Shown here piece by piece: positions 21,901 to 36,900 of a stretch of DNA of 64,000 nt; position 1 is the first letter of the stretch, and the number at the start of each line of letters is the position of its first letter. The translations under genes were made by a program, and so were the position numbers. This DNA comes from Aurelia coerulea (taxonomy: Eukaryota; Cnidaria; Scyphozoa; Semaeostomeae; Ulmaridae), in contig CM076960.1 of the NCBI GenBank assembly GCA_039566865.1, forward strand, positions 2,604,001 to 2,668,000, in the 5' to 3' direction. The notes under the pieces are model-generated. The model made no database searches. It worked only from the letters and a program-made list of their open reading frames with translations, and was not told the DNA's origin.

Positions 21901-24900
21901 GTGTGAAGGTGATCGCTGGTGTCATAATCGCTATGAAAGTAATGCTAAACATGTCTGCAGAAAACATAATTGTTCCCAGAACCAGCCAACTCACGCAGAT
22001 TTGTCAGAGCCGTACGAAGCAGCTGCTGATTGGGGGGGGGGGCGTTTGTCTTTGAAACAATAGAGAACAATTGATTCAATTTATGCTTGTGACGTGCACC
22101 ATTGTTTTGAAAATTATTGGGGCTGTAGCCCCCCAGCCCCCCACTTCTTTCGGGCTTGAGTTCTATCATTTTCTAGGCGGATCTGATCTTACTCGAGGGG
22201 CATATCAGTCTTCAGAAATCTCGTATACTTTTGTGGAAATACTTTTTTGTATACATTTCTACCTAGCATCCGAAGGTAGTTGTAGGACGCTGAGAAGCAG
22301 AGCTTATCGAAGCAGCGTCCTGGTCCTTCCTCTCGATGTGACCACACCTCGTGATTCCTTTAGCCTGGAATTACAGAGAGTTGGCGACTCTCCTCACATT
22401 TTGTAGCAGGTTCGGCAGAGCGGGGACTCGAACCACGAACCTTCAGATTGGGAGTCAAGCATGCTACCACTGAGCCATCCCCAAATTTGATTTTTTCTCT
22501 TTTAATTTCTTGATGTTAGCATAGGGCTCAAATCTTTCAAATCTTTGAAAAGGTCGGTGTAAAATTCTATTGCAGATTTCTTTGAATTGGATGGCTTGAA
22601 AGGAACTTATGGTACTTTGTTGTAAATCTGCCGTGGAAATTTGTTGATATCTTGATGTTTTCAAAATGGCGGCAATTTAATTATTTTTGAAACAATTCAT
22701 GTAAAATTTTGAAAAAATTTAAATCATTGTAAATCCTAAACTAACAGAGGAAACATTATATAACCCTGAAGGAAAGCATAGTTTGTGGAGGTCTACAATA
22801 TGGTGGCAAGCAGAAATCTGTAGCTTTTCTAGTTTAGGCATTTAGAAAATCGATGACGTCATAGCCTCAAATTTAATAAGTGCCGCCATATTGAAACTAA
22901 TCAAGATATTAATACAATGCCACGGCAGATTTACAGCAAGAAACCCTAAGTTCCTTCCAAGCCATTTATTTCAAAGAAAACTGCAATAAAATTTTACACC
23001 GACATTGTTAAAGATTTGAGCCCTATGTTCTCAATGTTCATTTCTTAACCAGCACCTTGCTATAACTACTGTAGTACCGAACGAAAGAACTCAACAAATA
23101 GTTCCCTTATCTTGATCTTCAGGTGTTTTATTGATTATTGTAGTATTAATTGGCCCTGTTTTTAACGTAGTTTTTTGTTAAATTTTAGGCAAGAATCAGC
23201 TGAAGATATAGCGGAATACTTCAAACGGAAATATGCTGCAGCAGAGAGGTAACGAAGTTTCTGTTCGCTTGTTTGTTTGTTGTTTTGTTTGTTTGTTTGT
23301 TTTAAAGAGACACAATTGCAATTTTTCGATGTCGGAAAATCTCAACGAGATTCTTCATGCATAAAGCAGAGACCTTGTGCATTCTGAAAATGTATTTATT
23401 AGTTTTGCACGACTTCTAGCAGTATCATAAAACAATAAAATGATAGGAAAAACGACGTATTTATCAAACTTATGTGAATTTTCCTTCAAGCTTGGCCATT
23501 TAGCCCCATACAGTTTGGCAAGTTTTTGCTAAAATGCCCTGATCTTGTTGCTAGCTTGTGTTTTCTTCATGATATTGGTGTAAGTAAATAATGATTACTG
23601 ATTAATGATTAATGATTAATGATTGATATTTTTCGCACGTTCTTGTTCACACAAGACTAGCTAGATTTTGAAATCACAAGTGGACCTATTACAATCAGCT
23701 ATTAACTTGATATGATGATATTTGATTCTGCTAAAAGAAGAAATACAATTGATGATATTTGACTTCTGATTAATCACTCGATCATGATTTGATGATTCAT
23801 TAATTGATTCACAGTTATCCAGATGGTAATTACGAAACACCCGAAGACATTGAGCAGCAAGGATTACTTCCTGGTGTAAAGTACGTATACTGTTTATTAC
23901 TCATGTAGAAAGTCTTGTCCACTCTCTCTAAATGGATGGTTCTGCTCTTTTGCTACTGGGAAAATGTGTCTCTATTTACGTCACAATAGGCTGTGCATGT
24001 CTTTACTAGTCAAAACAGTGCTCTATGCCATTTAGGTAGAGCGTATGATAATCATTTACTTTACAAGTAATTAGAGTATTTCGAGGAACAGTCTCCCCTG
24101 TGCTAAAACTGGTTTTAGAGTTTTTGTAGCTCTTTAACTGGTCAACATCCATGTTTTTGTTTGGCGACGCTTGATAGGTTCAAAATGTTACACTACTCTA
24201 TTGTAACTCAGTTATAAAAAGAAATCGATAGACTAGTTGTTCAAGAATTCAAGTGACATTTATGCGATATTAAATATCCGATATAAATTAATTGTAACTT
24301 CTTGTTTCTTTGTAGAGATCCAAATCTTTGGATGGTTCGATGTCGGGTAAGTTACAGCTCTGTTTCGATAAACTATAAATGGACCTGACTGAAACCAAGG
24401 CAACATAGTTAAATAAAAGTTTTAGTATTATTCGCTCTTGTTCTTTTTGAGCTTTCAGTCATAAATTCATGGATATGGTAAAAAATATGGTTCATTGCTT
24501 TCGCAGTCTTTTGCCCATGTAAGCGAAATGGTTATTTTTGAAAATAGAAATGATTGGGTTATTGAATTCAGTGACCAGTCCGATTTTTACATGTAATTAT
24601 TAAAGCTGATGAACTAAAGTCCATCTCAAATTAGATGTCACCTGAGATTTGCGATAACGCAAAATTCCTTTGCAAAACACTTCCATTGTTGTTATTCGCG
24701 GGCATTTGCAGATGACATCTAATTTGAACCAGACTATAACTTTGCAAACAGTAAACGTTTCAGAGTCCCAGGAGAGATCAAGATAGAAAGTATTCGACTC
24801 TATTTGGTCTGCAGGCATTAGATTGTTGATATCTTTATTTGCTTCAGAGTTGAAAACCTTTGAACTTTTACGAGAATATTTGTAGCAAAATATTTCTGTG

Positions 24901-27900
24901 ACCCAAAATTGCACACATTAGATCCTCCTGAATAATACAATTTTTCTCATAGATTGGTGAGGAGAAGCAGACAGTAATTGCCCTGATGCGTAAAGCACTG
25001 GCATTAGAGAATTCCGAAAATGTAAGTTTTTGTCTACTTTGTTTATTTATTTTTTCTTTTCTGGAATTCGCCAGCATTTCACAATATTATAATACACATA
25101 CAATACAAGTGATGGTATATTTTACCAAGTAATGTGGTATGTAAAATTTCTTTCGGAAGAAAGTTTCAAATGAAAAGATCCAAGTTTTATCTTAGAAATC
25201 CCCCCATCTCACTTTCTTGTCAAGGAGTTTATATTCAGGACAACATAGGGCTCAAATCTTTAAAAAGCTCGGTGTAAAATTCTATTACGGTTTCCCTCGA
25301 ATTAAATGGCTTGGAAGGAATTTTGCATTCTTTACTGTAAATCTGCCGTGGCAATTTGTTGATATCTTGATTAGTTTCAAATTGGTGGCAATTATTAAAT
25401 TTAAGGCTGTGACGTCATCAAATTTCTAAATCCTAAACCAGAAAAGATACTGATTTCTGCTTTTCACCATATTGTAGGCCTTCATAAACTATGGTTTTCT
25501 TGGAAGTTATATGATTTTTCCTCCTTTGGTTTAGGATTTACGATGATTTAAATGTTTTCAAAATTTTCCATCAATTCTTTCAAAAATCATTAAATTGCCG
25601 TCATTTTGAAAACAAATCAAGATATCAACAAATTTCCACGGCAGATTTACAGCAATGTACTGTAAGTTCCTTTCAAGCCATTCAATTCAAAGAAAAATGG
25701 AATAGAATTTTACACCCACCTTTTTAAAGATTTAAAAGATTTGAGCCCTATGCTTATTCAGGACATGATAAATTGCACACAAGGCCAATATCAAAGATTG
25801 ATCTTTTGATTCTCGGTGAAATTCCAAAAAGTTACTTGGCAAAATTTTTATCGATTTTTCAGCGGACTGCTTCCCAAGTTATGAGCGATTACTGAAGGTT
25901 TTGAATACTTAAAGTTTCTTGCGACTATCTTAAAGGTTCCATAGCAGTCTTAATGCTCATCACCTGTGCCCTCATGAACTTTCAAAACAAACGGTTTGGA
26001 CGCCTTTCCGATGTTTAGACATAATTCAGTTACCTTCTGAGTAATATGGTAAATGGAGACAAGTGAAGATAAAGTAAAGATACGCTAAGGATTTCCATAT
26101 TAGAAAACATAGATTCTTAAAATGTCCCTTCCCAGTACTGGAGTTTCTCAATGTTTTGTCGATCTGAGAGTTGAGTTTCTGATAAGCGGTTTCTCGTCAG
26201 AAAATACAAGTAATGAAAGGTCTTTGGTGCCTTGAAATTGGGAGATAGCTGATGATCTAGCAATCTGAGGCATGGGTGGAAAAAACAGCGGACCACGGCA
26301 CCAATGGTCCCAGAAATTTTTTCAGGTCTCCAGAAAGAAAGAAATGTGAGAAGAAGGGGGAATACATGATTCGATTTTGCGTGAAAATCCAAAATTTTCT
26401 TTTTGCATTTCAAACTACGTCTCTAGACATTGGATTGATGCTTGGTTAATTTAGGCTCTCTCCAGACTACTACAACACTTTTATAACTTGTTAAGTAGTC
26501 AATCGCAAAATCAGCAAAATTCACTGAACATTTTGACAACTGAGATTGAGGATCAATTACCGATCTGCAAAATCTGTCCCACGTACTTCTTTCATGACGT
26601 GCCAAAAAGTGGATTCTCGTTTGGAGCACCCTGCTGTCACAGAAAGTTTTTGAACGACTTTTCGGTTCCACAAATTAAAATACTTTTTCCACCCCTGACC
26701 TGAGTGACGAAACGTTTTAATCAAGTAGTTTGTACGCAGAGTAATCTATAATATGTATTGTGAAATTTTTCAGGACATGTAAAGAAAATTCAAATTTCGT
26801 TCACAGTTATGAAATCTTTTATGACCCGTGTCACCCACTAGCTCACTTCAAATCTTTCCGTTTAAATCGCAAATTTTATATCCAGAAGTGCAAGTTTTCG
26901 GCTTACGAAGTGCACTACTTAATTATTAGGAAGTGAGGTCTGCTTTAGCTAATAAAAACAACAAAAATTTCCACATTTTTAGCTCAAATGGATGGTTTAT
27001 TACGATGTTATGACGTCAAATATTTCCGTTTAAAGCGCAAATTTTATATCCAGAAGTGCATTTTTTTCGGCTTACTATGTGCACTACTTAATTAGTAGGA
27101 AGTGAAGTCTGCTTTAGCTCATAAAAACAACAAAAGTCTCTTCATTTTCAGCTCAAATGGACGGTTTATGACGATGTTGTGACTGTTGAAGATGAATTAA
27201 TTCATTCGAAAAGATTTAATCCATGAATTTCACCAAATGTATGTCTAGGAAACGGTGAAAAAGTGGATTAAAATGGCGCTCAAATTGCCTAAACATTCTT
27301 AAATCACTTGCAGGATGCTGTAAGAATAAATGCGCTGATTCTAAACTGCGAGAATGGATTTGAGCGCAAAGAACTTCAGCTAGGTCATCGATTCGTCACA
27401 AGCGCCGTCGAAAAATTATTTACGATTATGCTAATTTGCAGCTGCTCTGAGAAAGTACATTTTCAGATTCCCCGCTGACATATAACGTATAGGAGATCCC
27501 ACGTTTTCCCTAAAGTTGTACCAGCAAGCACAGGTTTCAAATCTTTAACTCGGTGTAAAAAGGTGGGTGTAAAATTCTATTACCTATTTCTTGTGGTCGA
27601 ATAGCTTGAAGAAACTTTAGCTACATACCTATAATTCTACCATTAGACTTTTCAGAAGTTTTGATATTTTTCGAAATTACAGCATATCTTACATTTCAAC
27701 TAATTTGAGGATGTGACGTCATCAAATTTCTATATCGTGAATCAGAAAAGTGACAGACATTTGCCTGATACCATATTGTAGACATTCATAAACTTTGGTT
27801 TTCTTGGAAATTATTTCATGTTGCGTCAAACAGTTGAGAAATTACGATAGTTTTATGCCTTTGTGAACATTTTTCTTGGATTCTTGATAAACGAGAAGAA

Positions 27901-30900
27901 AGACACTCTAATGCTGAAAATATTGAATATTTCAGAAAAATCCAACGGTAGAAATATAGAGAAAGAGCTAAGTTTCTTTGAAGTCATTCAGTTAAAAGAA
28001 ATAGGTCACTGAATTTTATACCAGCCTTTTTAAAGATTTGGAACCTATGCTGTACCAACACAGAGCAGACAGGATCTTAGATTCTATAAATGATTTTGTT
28101 TGATTTCAGGCAATTCAAATTAAGTCAGCCGTTGCTCCTGAGGGATTAAAAGGTTATGTTTACATCGAGGCGTACAAGCAATCACATCTTAAAAACGTAT
28201 GTATTATTATTATTATTTTTTCAGTAGTCTATTTTGAGTGGGCAGGCAGCATTTCTAGCTACTGGAAGCTAGTTTAAGCCCACTACTATGCATGCCGCAT
28301 TCAGGCATGGGACCCTTTGTTTAGCGTCCCTTCCGAACAACGGCGAGGTGAGTTTCGAGATCAAGCCTCCGAGGTCACCCATCCGGAATTTGACCTCACT
28401 CGACCGAGCTTAACTTCAGTCACCTGACGGAAACTGTACAAGCCGCTCAACCACTCACCCCACGAATAATAGGACGATATATTTTAGCGTCTATCAGATG
28501 AGAGAAATATAGGAAATGGATACAGAATTGATACATAGAATCAAATTCATTATACTGGATACCCTTTGCACACATAAGTGATAGGTATTTCAAACTATAA
28601 TGCCTTTCAATTGCTATATGGACCAGCGAAGCATATCAGCGAATCTTATCTCTCAAAATGTATTTCAAAAAATGTGTCAGGTGGAAAATGGCAGAATTTA
28701 TTGACTTCAAGATGTTCATGCTAAAAGTTGGTCTCAAATTATATGTCACGTGAAAAGTTCCGTGAATAAAACAAATTATACAGTTCTGCATTTGTAATTT
28801 TGCGTTATCGCAAATCTCACCTGGAGTCTGATTTGAGACACACCTTGCTTTGCCGAGACCTTAATAAAGTAACAAATATTCTACCGGGTGAGTCAATAAA
28901 AATAATTCCCTTTTCAAAGGCTAATGCTCCCTGGATATCAAGGCAACTTTTGTCTTTGTTTGAAAATGAAAGCATTATTTTGAAGATAAATTGTTGTACT
29001 TCACAGAGGAAGAGAACAAACATTCATACCTCTTACGATTGCTTGGATACGAGTTTATTCTTGACAGTTACTTTTGGTGGCTTGGGTGAAGCCACCAAAC
29101 AAACTGCAGGAAATAATGGACACGTGCCTAAGGCAGTTGTGTGTACAGTTCTGTTTACAATTTGGAGATGAAGCCCCCTTTAAATCTGTAAAGTAGAAGA
29201 GTGAATATTTTTCGTGTAAATTTGTTTTAGGCGATAGAGGGTTTCGGAGCATTGAAAATGGGAATCTGGAAGCAACAGATGGTACCGATAAATGAGATGG
29301 CTGATGTTCTCAAAGTTGTCAAAGATGTAGTACAAGTGAAACCAAAATCATGGGTTCGATGCAAGAGAGGAGTTTATAAAGATGATATTGCTCAGGTAAT
29401 TTGAGGTTTCTACTGTTAACATTTGTTGTGGGTTCTTTTGGTAGTAGCTACGTATTATTGGTACTTTTGTTGAAGGATAGTAATCAGAAAATCCCAAGTT
29501 TCGTTTTAAGGCCCAAATCAGGGCCGCCGCCATTACGTGACATCTCAAGCTTGTAGAAATCTGAGTATTGCCAGGAAATGGAAGCTTCACCAAAAACGAA
29601 GTACAAAAAGAATTGCAACGATAGTCATATGTTTCACATTAGAGAAGACCTCCCAGTTTATTGACAATTCTAAGTATCATCTAACAGGCACGGTATGAAA
29701 TGAGAAAAAAATCCGATAAATTATTATATTGATGTTAGACTAAACCATGGTTAATTATTATTGACTCTTCGAAACGATTCCGTGCTTCATCATCAGAATT
29801 AGATGTTACAAAAACACGAGGATATATTCGTGAAGACAATAAACACCTAAAAGTGCATGTTTGCAATTCCTAATTTGTAAAGGCAGTGAGCGTAGCAAGA
29901 TTGTAGAAACAAGTTGTGGCGCAGTGGTGTAGTTCTCTGACTTTGCAGCCAGAACAGTCAGGCGGACAGAGCTCGATACCCAGTAGAGCCCCACCACTTG
30001 AGCGTCAGGACCAGGGGTCGCAGACTTGATTAGCGCTTAGCTACTTCTGTGATCCCAGCGCTTGGCGCTAAAACCGCAACTTCGCCTTCACCTTCCTCTT
30101 CAATACCCATAGCAAACATGCTTAATTTTTTCATTGCCCATTTTCGGTTCTGTTGTTCGGTGTGGGAGTGCTGTGGGGTGACTAAACTGCAAACCCTGCA
30201 GAAGCTGCAAAATCGAGCAGCTAGGATTGTAACTAAAAGTCGATTTGATACGCCTGCTATGGCATTAATTCGCAGTTTAAATTGGCCTACTGTAAATGAC
30301 ATTATCAGAAGCGAAACAGCTACCACAATGTACAAATCGCTAAATGGTCTGGTCGCGGAGTACCTTTCAGATTTGTTCGAAAAAAATTCTTCTCGAAATG
30401 TCAGAAAACTGAGAAACTCCGAAACTGATCTCTCATTACCATTACGAAAAACTAACAATGGGCAGAGGGCTATATCTTTTCGTGGACCTAAGCTTTGGAA
30501 TCAACTTGAACCTGATGCTAAACAGGCACCCTCCCTTGCCACTTTTAAGAGAAGAATCAAAAACTTGCCTTAACGAGAATTCTTTTATTTTTTTTGTTAA
30601 CTGTTATATAGTGATCTTTTGAATTAGTAAATGTTTTGCCACGGCCCCCTGAAAAGCAGTTCATATGGATTTACGGGGCTACCGTGCCTAAATAAATAAA
30701 AATGAAATGAAATGAAATGAACAGGAAATAAGAGAAACTAAGGAAAAGACTTTCTTTGGAAATGGTAATAATATTCATCTGTGATCAAGGGAGTTCTAAT
30801 GTTCTTCATTCTACAGGAATTCTTATGTTTTGATTTTTAATTCTGTCCTTTTATCTTAACCTCAAATAAAATCCAGGTTTACAAGTTTTAATTAATTTAT

Positions 30901-33900
30901 TTCCCTTCCAGGTTGATTTTGTGAACACAGCACGAAATCAGGTTTGTAACCATTACAAATTCTTGCATGCTAGGAAGGACTGCTATACGTTCTTTCTATC
31001 TGTATGAATCAATTATTTTTGGTATACCGTAAAAGCTCTATATAGCCCCCTTCTCTATTAAGCCCCGTCTCTAATAATTCCCTCCCTTCTGAGCCAAAAT
31101 TTCAAATAAGCCCCTCTCTATTAATCCCCCCACTTATTAAGCTCTATTAAGCCTAGTGTTGACAAAAATTGATTTCAACGATTATGTTTACTCACCATTA
31201 TCTGTCACTCAAATAAACAAACTGCAACGATTGCAGAAAGTTGCAGCAAGTTTTGTGCTTGGTCGCTATGCATCTTCAGCTGATATTCTCAAACTTAACT
31301 GGCTTCCAATAGTGGAAAGAAGAGAATGTGATTGCATGAAAATGACTTTTAAAGCTATTCACAACGAGAATTGGCCATCCATTAACCGCATTGAAATAAA
31401 GAAGACCACTCGTACTCTTCGTAACAGTAACGAACTGAAGTTGAGCGCATCAATGATCAAGGATACCTTTCAAGACACTGCGAGCAAGCTATTCAACAAA
31501 CTCCCTACAGAAGTCAGGGAACAGAAATAATTGAGCTCATTCTGTACAAAACTGAGAGCGGACCGAACAAGGCGTGCTAAAGAACGTCTTTGCCCCTAAT
31601 CGACTTCTGTTATATATTTTATCTTTAAGTTCTCTTTAGTTGCTGCCTAATTTATATTGTAACTTAATATTTTTTACAGATTGTAATATCTTAGGGAAAT
31701 TGCATTTTTAATTCGAGTTGAAGAGCCACAATTATTGTGGATATACTCACCTAGACCTTGTATGTATGTACTTATTTCCAATGCCAGCGGTTTCCGAAAA
31801 TTTTCTTTTTATTTAGCTAAACAAGTTTGTATGCTAATTTTGATAAGGTTTGGGATAAAACTGTGTTGAATTTATGTATTTGACTCGTAAAATTGTTTGT
31901 TGAATCCACTAAGTATGGTGTAAAAAAACTGAAAAGCTATCATATATATCCTTGTCATTTTATTTTGTGAATAAGCCTCCCTCTCTAATAAGCCCCTCTC
32001 TTTTAAGTCCCCCCTTTACAGTGTCCGAAATTAAGTAAGCCGCCTGGGGCTTGATAAAGCTTTTACGGTATCTGAAATTGAACCAGTTAAAAATAGTTTG
32101 ACTGGAATTGTTCAATGTACATTATCAGGTAGGAACTGAAACTTAGAACGGCTAATGGAGACTCTAAAGTTCGATGTTATTAAAATCAAGTTTACTCGAG
32201 TTTGCAAGCTAACTAGAGTTGTGGACATGTTACATACCAAAAAGGTATTGTAGACTTGAAGCTAGATTTCATTTATATAGCAATTTGAAAAGGGTTGTTA
32301 TCGTGGCGTTATATTATGTCAGATTCTGAGGCCTAGAAAATAGAGCAATTCATAAACTTTTATCTGGTGTATACTGGAATAAAAAACTTCGTCTAAATAT
32401 TGCAAATTTCATGCAACATCGAATGATTCGTATGCATGGCTCTGATAAAGGCTTAATGCCAAAACACGAATAAGAAAAGGCTTTCGTCGTGGTGTAGGAC
32501 CAGGGATCTGAATGACTTCAGATTTCTCCAACATTTCATTGCGCTTGAGTGGCACAGTGAAATTATTGGAGAAACTTTTGACATGAAGACTTCCCAGGCA
32601 GGGGTACATTTTAATCCTCCAATTGTGGTAGCCCACCTTTGATAAATATATTTCACCCTGTCAGTTAATGGCGAATAATTCTATATTGCAAATTTCATTT
32701 ATTCGACAAGAAGAGATCTTGGTATTATGTTAATTCGAGCTATTCTTCGAGAAAAACCTTTTGTATTCAGATCTGAGAAAACTGAGATATATTCAACGAC
32801 GATCTTGTCCCAAACTTCATATTCGATTGTTATTTGCTCTACCCTAGAAAATATCTTGAATTTGTAGGACTTAAATGTTTTCTATTTTTGTTTTCTCTTC
32901 AGGTCACAATCAAAATGATTCCAAGGATCGACTATAACCAGATGCGGGGTGCAATGAAGTCTGTAAATGTAAGTAAAGATGACAAGAAAAGTTAGAGAAG
33001 ACCGATCAATTGTTCTGGAATGAAAGCAACTTTTTCCCTTGATTCTGTTTGGTTATGACTAGTATGTATGAGGCAGTATGATTGTTATTCCTGATGCTGC
33101 ACTTAAAGTTGAATGACAGTGAGTGTAGAATTCTTTAGACCTGACAGGAATTATGGCTTGGTTCCTTTTGGGGATTTTGTGAAAGAAAGAATACTCACTG
33201 GAAAATGAGGAGCATCCTTGCGGAACTCAGGCTTGAAGAAAATCTTGAATTATTACTTAATTGCGGGATGGCTCATTTGCAGCACGCTTGACTAAGTCTT
33301 TGCTGAAGGGAAAAGACGACTGAAACTACCCTGGGTACCAGGGCCAATAAATTCTATTACATTACATTAAAGTTACATTAGTTTTTTATCGAGTTTAAAT
33401 AATTGTGATATTATCATTCGCCTCCCCTTTCTCAAATAGGAGCAAGCAGAGAAGCGCAAGAGGAGAAGAAGACCACCGCAGAAATGGTTCGACTCTGATG
33501 CTATCAGGTATCAAATAATTCTTATGATTTAGACATATTAGATATTTTAAAGAATTAAAGAATACTGGAATTGGAAGCTATGCAATTCCACCCGATCGTG
33601 CATAATGTCTTTAGACTTAAACTAAAAGACTGAATTAAATCTTATGGAAGATGTCTCTTCTACCGTGAGTAAAAACAGTGTCTGCTTGAAGTGATTTACG
33701 TTGGCCCAACAAGGGCAGATTTTGTGATACAATAGCATTAGTTACATTTGATTGACACCTCAATTCGAAGAACAAGGGCAGATTTTGTGATACAATAGCA
33801 TTAGTTACATTTGATTGACACCTCAATTCGAAGAACAAGGGCAGATTTTGTGATACAATAGCATCAACTGCTTTTGATTGACACCGCAATTCAAAGCGAT

Positions 33901-36900
33901 TAGCGATTGCAGACAAAGGAAATTCTCTTAACCTGTAATTCAAAACAAACAAAGCCGCAAAAGTTTTCCCGAACCAGCAGGGCAAACTCACACCTTGTGC
34001 ACGCGAAAGGTGGTTTCTAAAAGAAGTCATGTGTTTATAACGAAAAAATAGGAGGGTAAATCTAAATATCTGCCTTGCGGATTTTGTTTATTTGATTCTG
34101 GAACTGAGCAGTAATTCTTTCATTTGAGCCCTAAATATGCGAGAATTGTAATGCCTTCGTTGGCCCACAAACTGCAGTTTTTATAGCATTCTGTTGTGTT
34201 AACTACTTGCGAAGGTATTTTTCAAATCTTCTTTGATTCAATGAAGATTACTGTTTTACGTTTTGTTTCTTGCAGAGAAATCGGTGGTGAAATAACACAA
34301 GATGGAGATTTCTTCATATTTGAGTCAAACAGATACAGAAATGGATTTCTTTACAAGAATATTGCCATGTCAGGAGTTGTAAGTTCATGTCCCTTCTTTA
34401 CTGAAGTCTATTAGACTTCACACTTGTGAAATTAGCCAATAAAAGGAATGGATTCTAAATTACTACCTGCCACCATAAATGCACAGGTGCCCATTTGACC
34501 ATCGAAGTTAAGCATGGTTAGATCAGATCATTGCCAGAATGGATGACCAATTGTAGAAACCTGGCATTGTAGGTGCCACACCTACCAAGGTGTTAATTTA
34601 TACCTCAGTGAAGAGGCAATTACCTTAAAAGCTCTATTTAGCCCCCTCTATTAAGCACCCCTCTCTAATAAGCTCCTCCCCTCTGAGCCAAAAATTTAAC
34701 TAAGCCCCCCGCTCTATTAAGCCTCCCCCACTTATATCAATTCCAGAGGCTACCAAAGATTTTCCATTTATTTAGCTAAATAAGTTTGTATGTTAATTTT
34801 TATATGGTTTGAGATAAAACTGTGTCGAATTTATGTATTTAACTCGTAAAATTGTATATTGAATCGGCAAAATATGGGGTAAAGGAACTGAAATGCTACC
34901 ATATATATCCTTGTCATTTGATTTTGTGAGTAATTCCCCCTCTCTAATAAGCCCCTCTCTCTTTAAAGCCTCCCCTCTGCAGTCTGAAATTAAATAACCC
35001 ATCCTTTGGGGGCTTAATAGGGCTTTTACGGTAAAACAACAGAAGCGCCCACAGTAATGCTGCACGCTGTGTGAATGATGCTTCCCAAGGGAGAATAAAC
35101 TGTCTGAGCTGAAGCGATAATGGAATTGTAAAGTGCCTTTGAGTATTGAATTATAGCAAAGACGCCATAGGGACACAATAACTGCACTTTACTTACTTAA
35201 ACTAAGGAAAACTTGTCACAAGTTAAGTTGTTAGAAAAATTGGTATCTGGTGTTATCAGTTCAGGTTTCCCTTTCCCTACAGTTTAAACATTTTATTACG
35301 ATGCAGGAGTACCGAAAAAATTCTGGTAGCAAGCAGTAATGATTTATTTTTTTATTTTAGGTTATTGAAGGTGTGAAGCCAACTTTGAGTGAACTTGAGA
35401 AGTTTGAGACTTCGGTTGATGATGCTGAGCTGGAGTGTATCTTTTCAACTTCACTATTTGATGGAAAATACATGGAATACTTAGGGACTGGTCATTATTA
35501 CTTGCCGGGGAGGGGGTGGAAGACATCTGGCAGGGGGTACCAACATTTTACGTGCTTAAGAGAGGGGGATGTAAGGTAACGCACATTTCAGGGATGGGGT
35601 ATGAAAATAGCTTAAGAGATAAAGCTAGTTCTGGAATAGTATTTTCTTTCAATTGCCATTGTGACGATGTGAATCTTCGTGCATTTCAAATCATAACAGA
35701 TAACAGAATAGTGACACCACTGTTACCATGCGTACATGTACTAGGAGTCGGACTGAAAAGATTTTTTGCAATTTAGTAGGGGGCATCAAGCTTTTCAGGA
35801 AAATCAGAGAGGGGCTACGAAAATTCCATCAAATATTTGTAAATGTCTTCCACAGCCTCCTTTTAGGAAGAGTTGTATTATAATGTAGGGAATAAGGGTA
35901 TTTGTCATGACAGTGCTAAATATTGCTTTATTGAAGCTTGCTGCTTTTATGCTGTTAATACCCGTCGTTTCCAAAATAGCTAGACATTTTCATTGGTAAA
36001 ACTGTTGGCAATATTTCGGAACCGGCTTAAATCCCTTCTCAACGGAAGCTTTCATTTTTACTTCATCCAAACTTAGAACTACGCAATCTATAAAAGACAC
36101 AATATTGAAGGATTCACGAAAGTTAATCTCAATGCCAAGTCATATTCCAAGCATTCTCAGAAAAGCTTTCATGCATAATCGCCCACAAGTCTAAAATGTC
36201 CGACCGATTTTGGAGAAATTATTTTGTGACCTGATTCAGCCTTTCAACAGTAACACAATCTATGATGCATGGAAAATAGTTGATAATTCATAATAGTAAA
36301 TTTTTGCCTAACACCTATACTTTTTTATACACACAGTAGTGCTTCTGGAATTTGAAGGCGTAAGAGCCGGCCCTAAATTTCAGTGAATCCTAGTTCCTAG
36401 TTTTATGGACAGTGCCATATTATCATTCATCAGCTGAACCTTTGCAGCGATTCTCTTCAATATTGGTGTAAATTTCCTTGACGAATTAAAGTAACAGGAA
36501 GGAGGAAAGCAGACGAGGAAGCAACACACAGTTTTGCACCTGGAGATACGATCGAAGTAGCTGAAGGGGAGTTGATCCATTTGCAAGGAAAAATTTTGAC
36601 TATTGATGGAAATACAATTACTATTATGCCAAAGCATGAAGATCTTAAGGTTAGAGAGTTACTTTTGTTTATTCTTTTTCCTATAGCTTTCCTCTGATTT
36701 AGAGGTGGATGAAATTCCTGATTGAGGAGCCAGCTTCCCCCAAAGAGTTCGGGTTGGTGTATGGCATGTTTGTGAATGGCTCTAAATATTTGAGGAGCCA
36801 GCTTCCCCCTAAACCGCTGTATGGCATGTTTGTGAAGGGCTCTCAACATTTGAGGAGCCAGTTTCCCCAAAGAGTTCGGGTTGGTGTATGGCATGTTTGT

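Noticed and set aside
22411..22482. Functional tRNA-Gly(CCC) on the minus strand
   Set aside because: A and B boxes are perfect, but the acceptor stem does not pair and the anticodon stem has mismatches. It is more likely a SINE head or tRNA pseudogene.
28800..29171. 123-codon plus-strand frame in intron 10
   Set aside because: It includes a family F element end and has no recognisable domain.
30049..30129. N-terminal part of the frame at 30049-30573 as real protein
   Set aside because: It runs through the SINE tail (CACCTTC repeats); the LINE-derived protein similarity begins only at about 30130.
35437..35579. Extension of SPT5 exon 16 to 35579 through the open frame
   Set aside because: The extra residues ([20 protein letters not shown] and on) do not match SPT5, include repeat-like G-rich sequence, and do not give the phase needed by exon 17. 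The U12-type donor at 35437 does.
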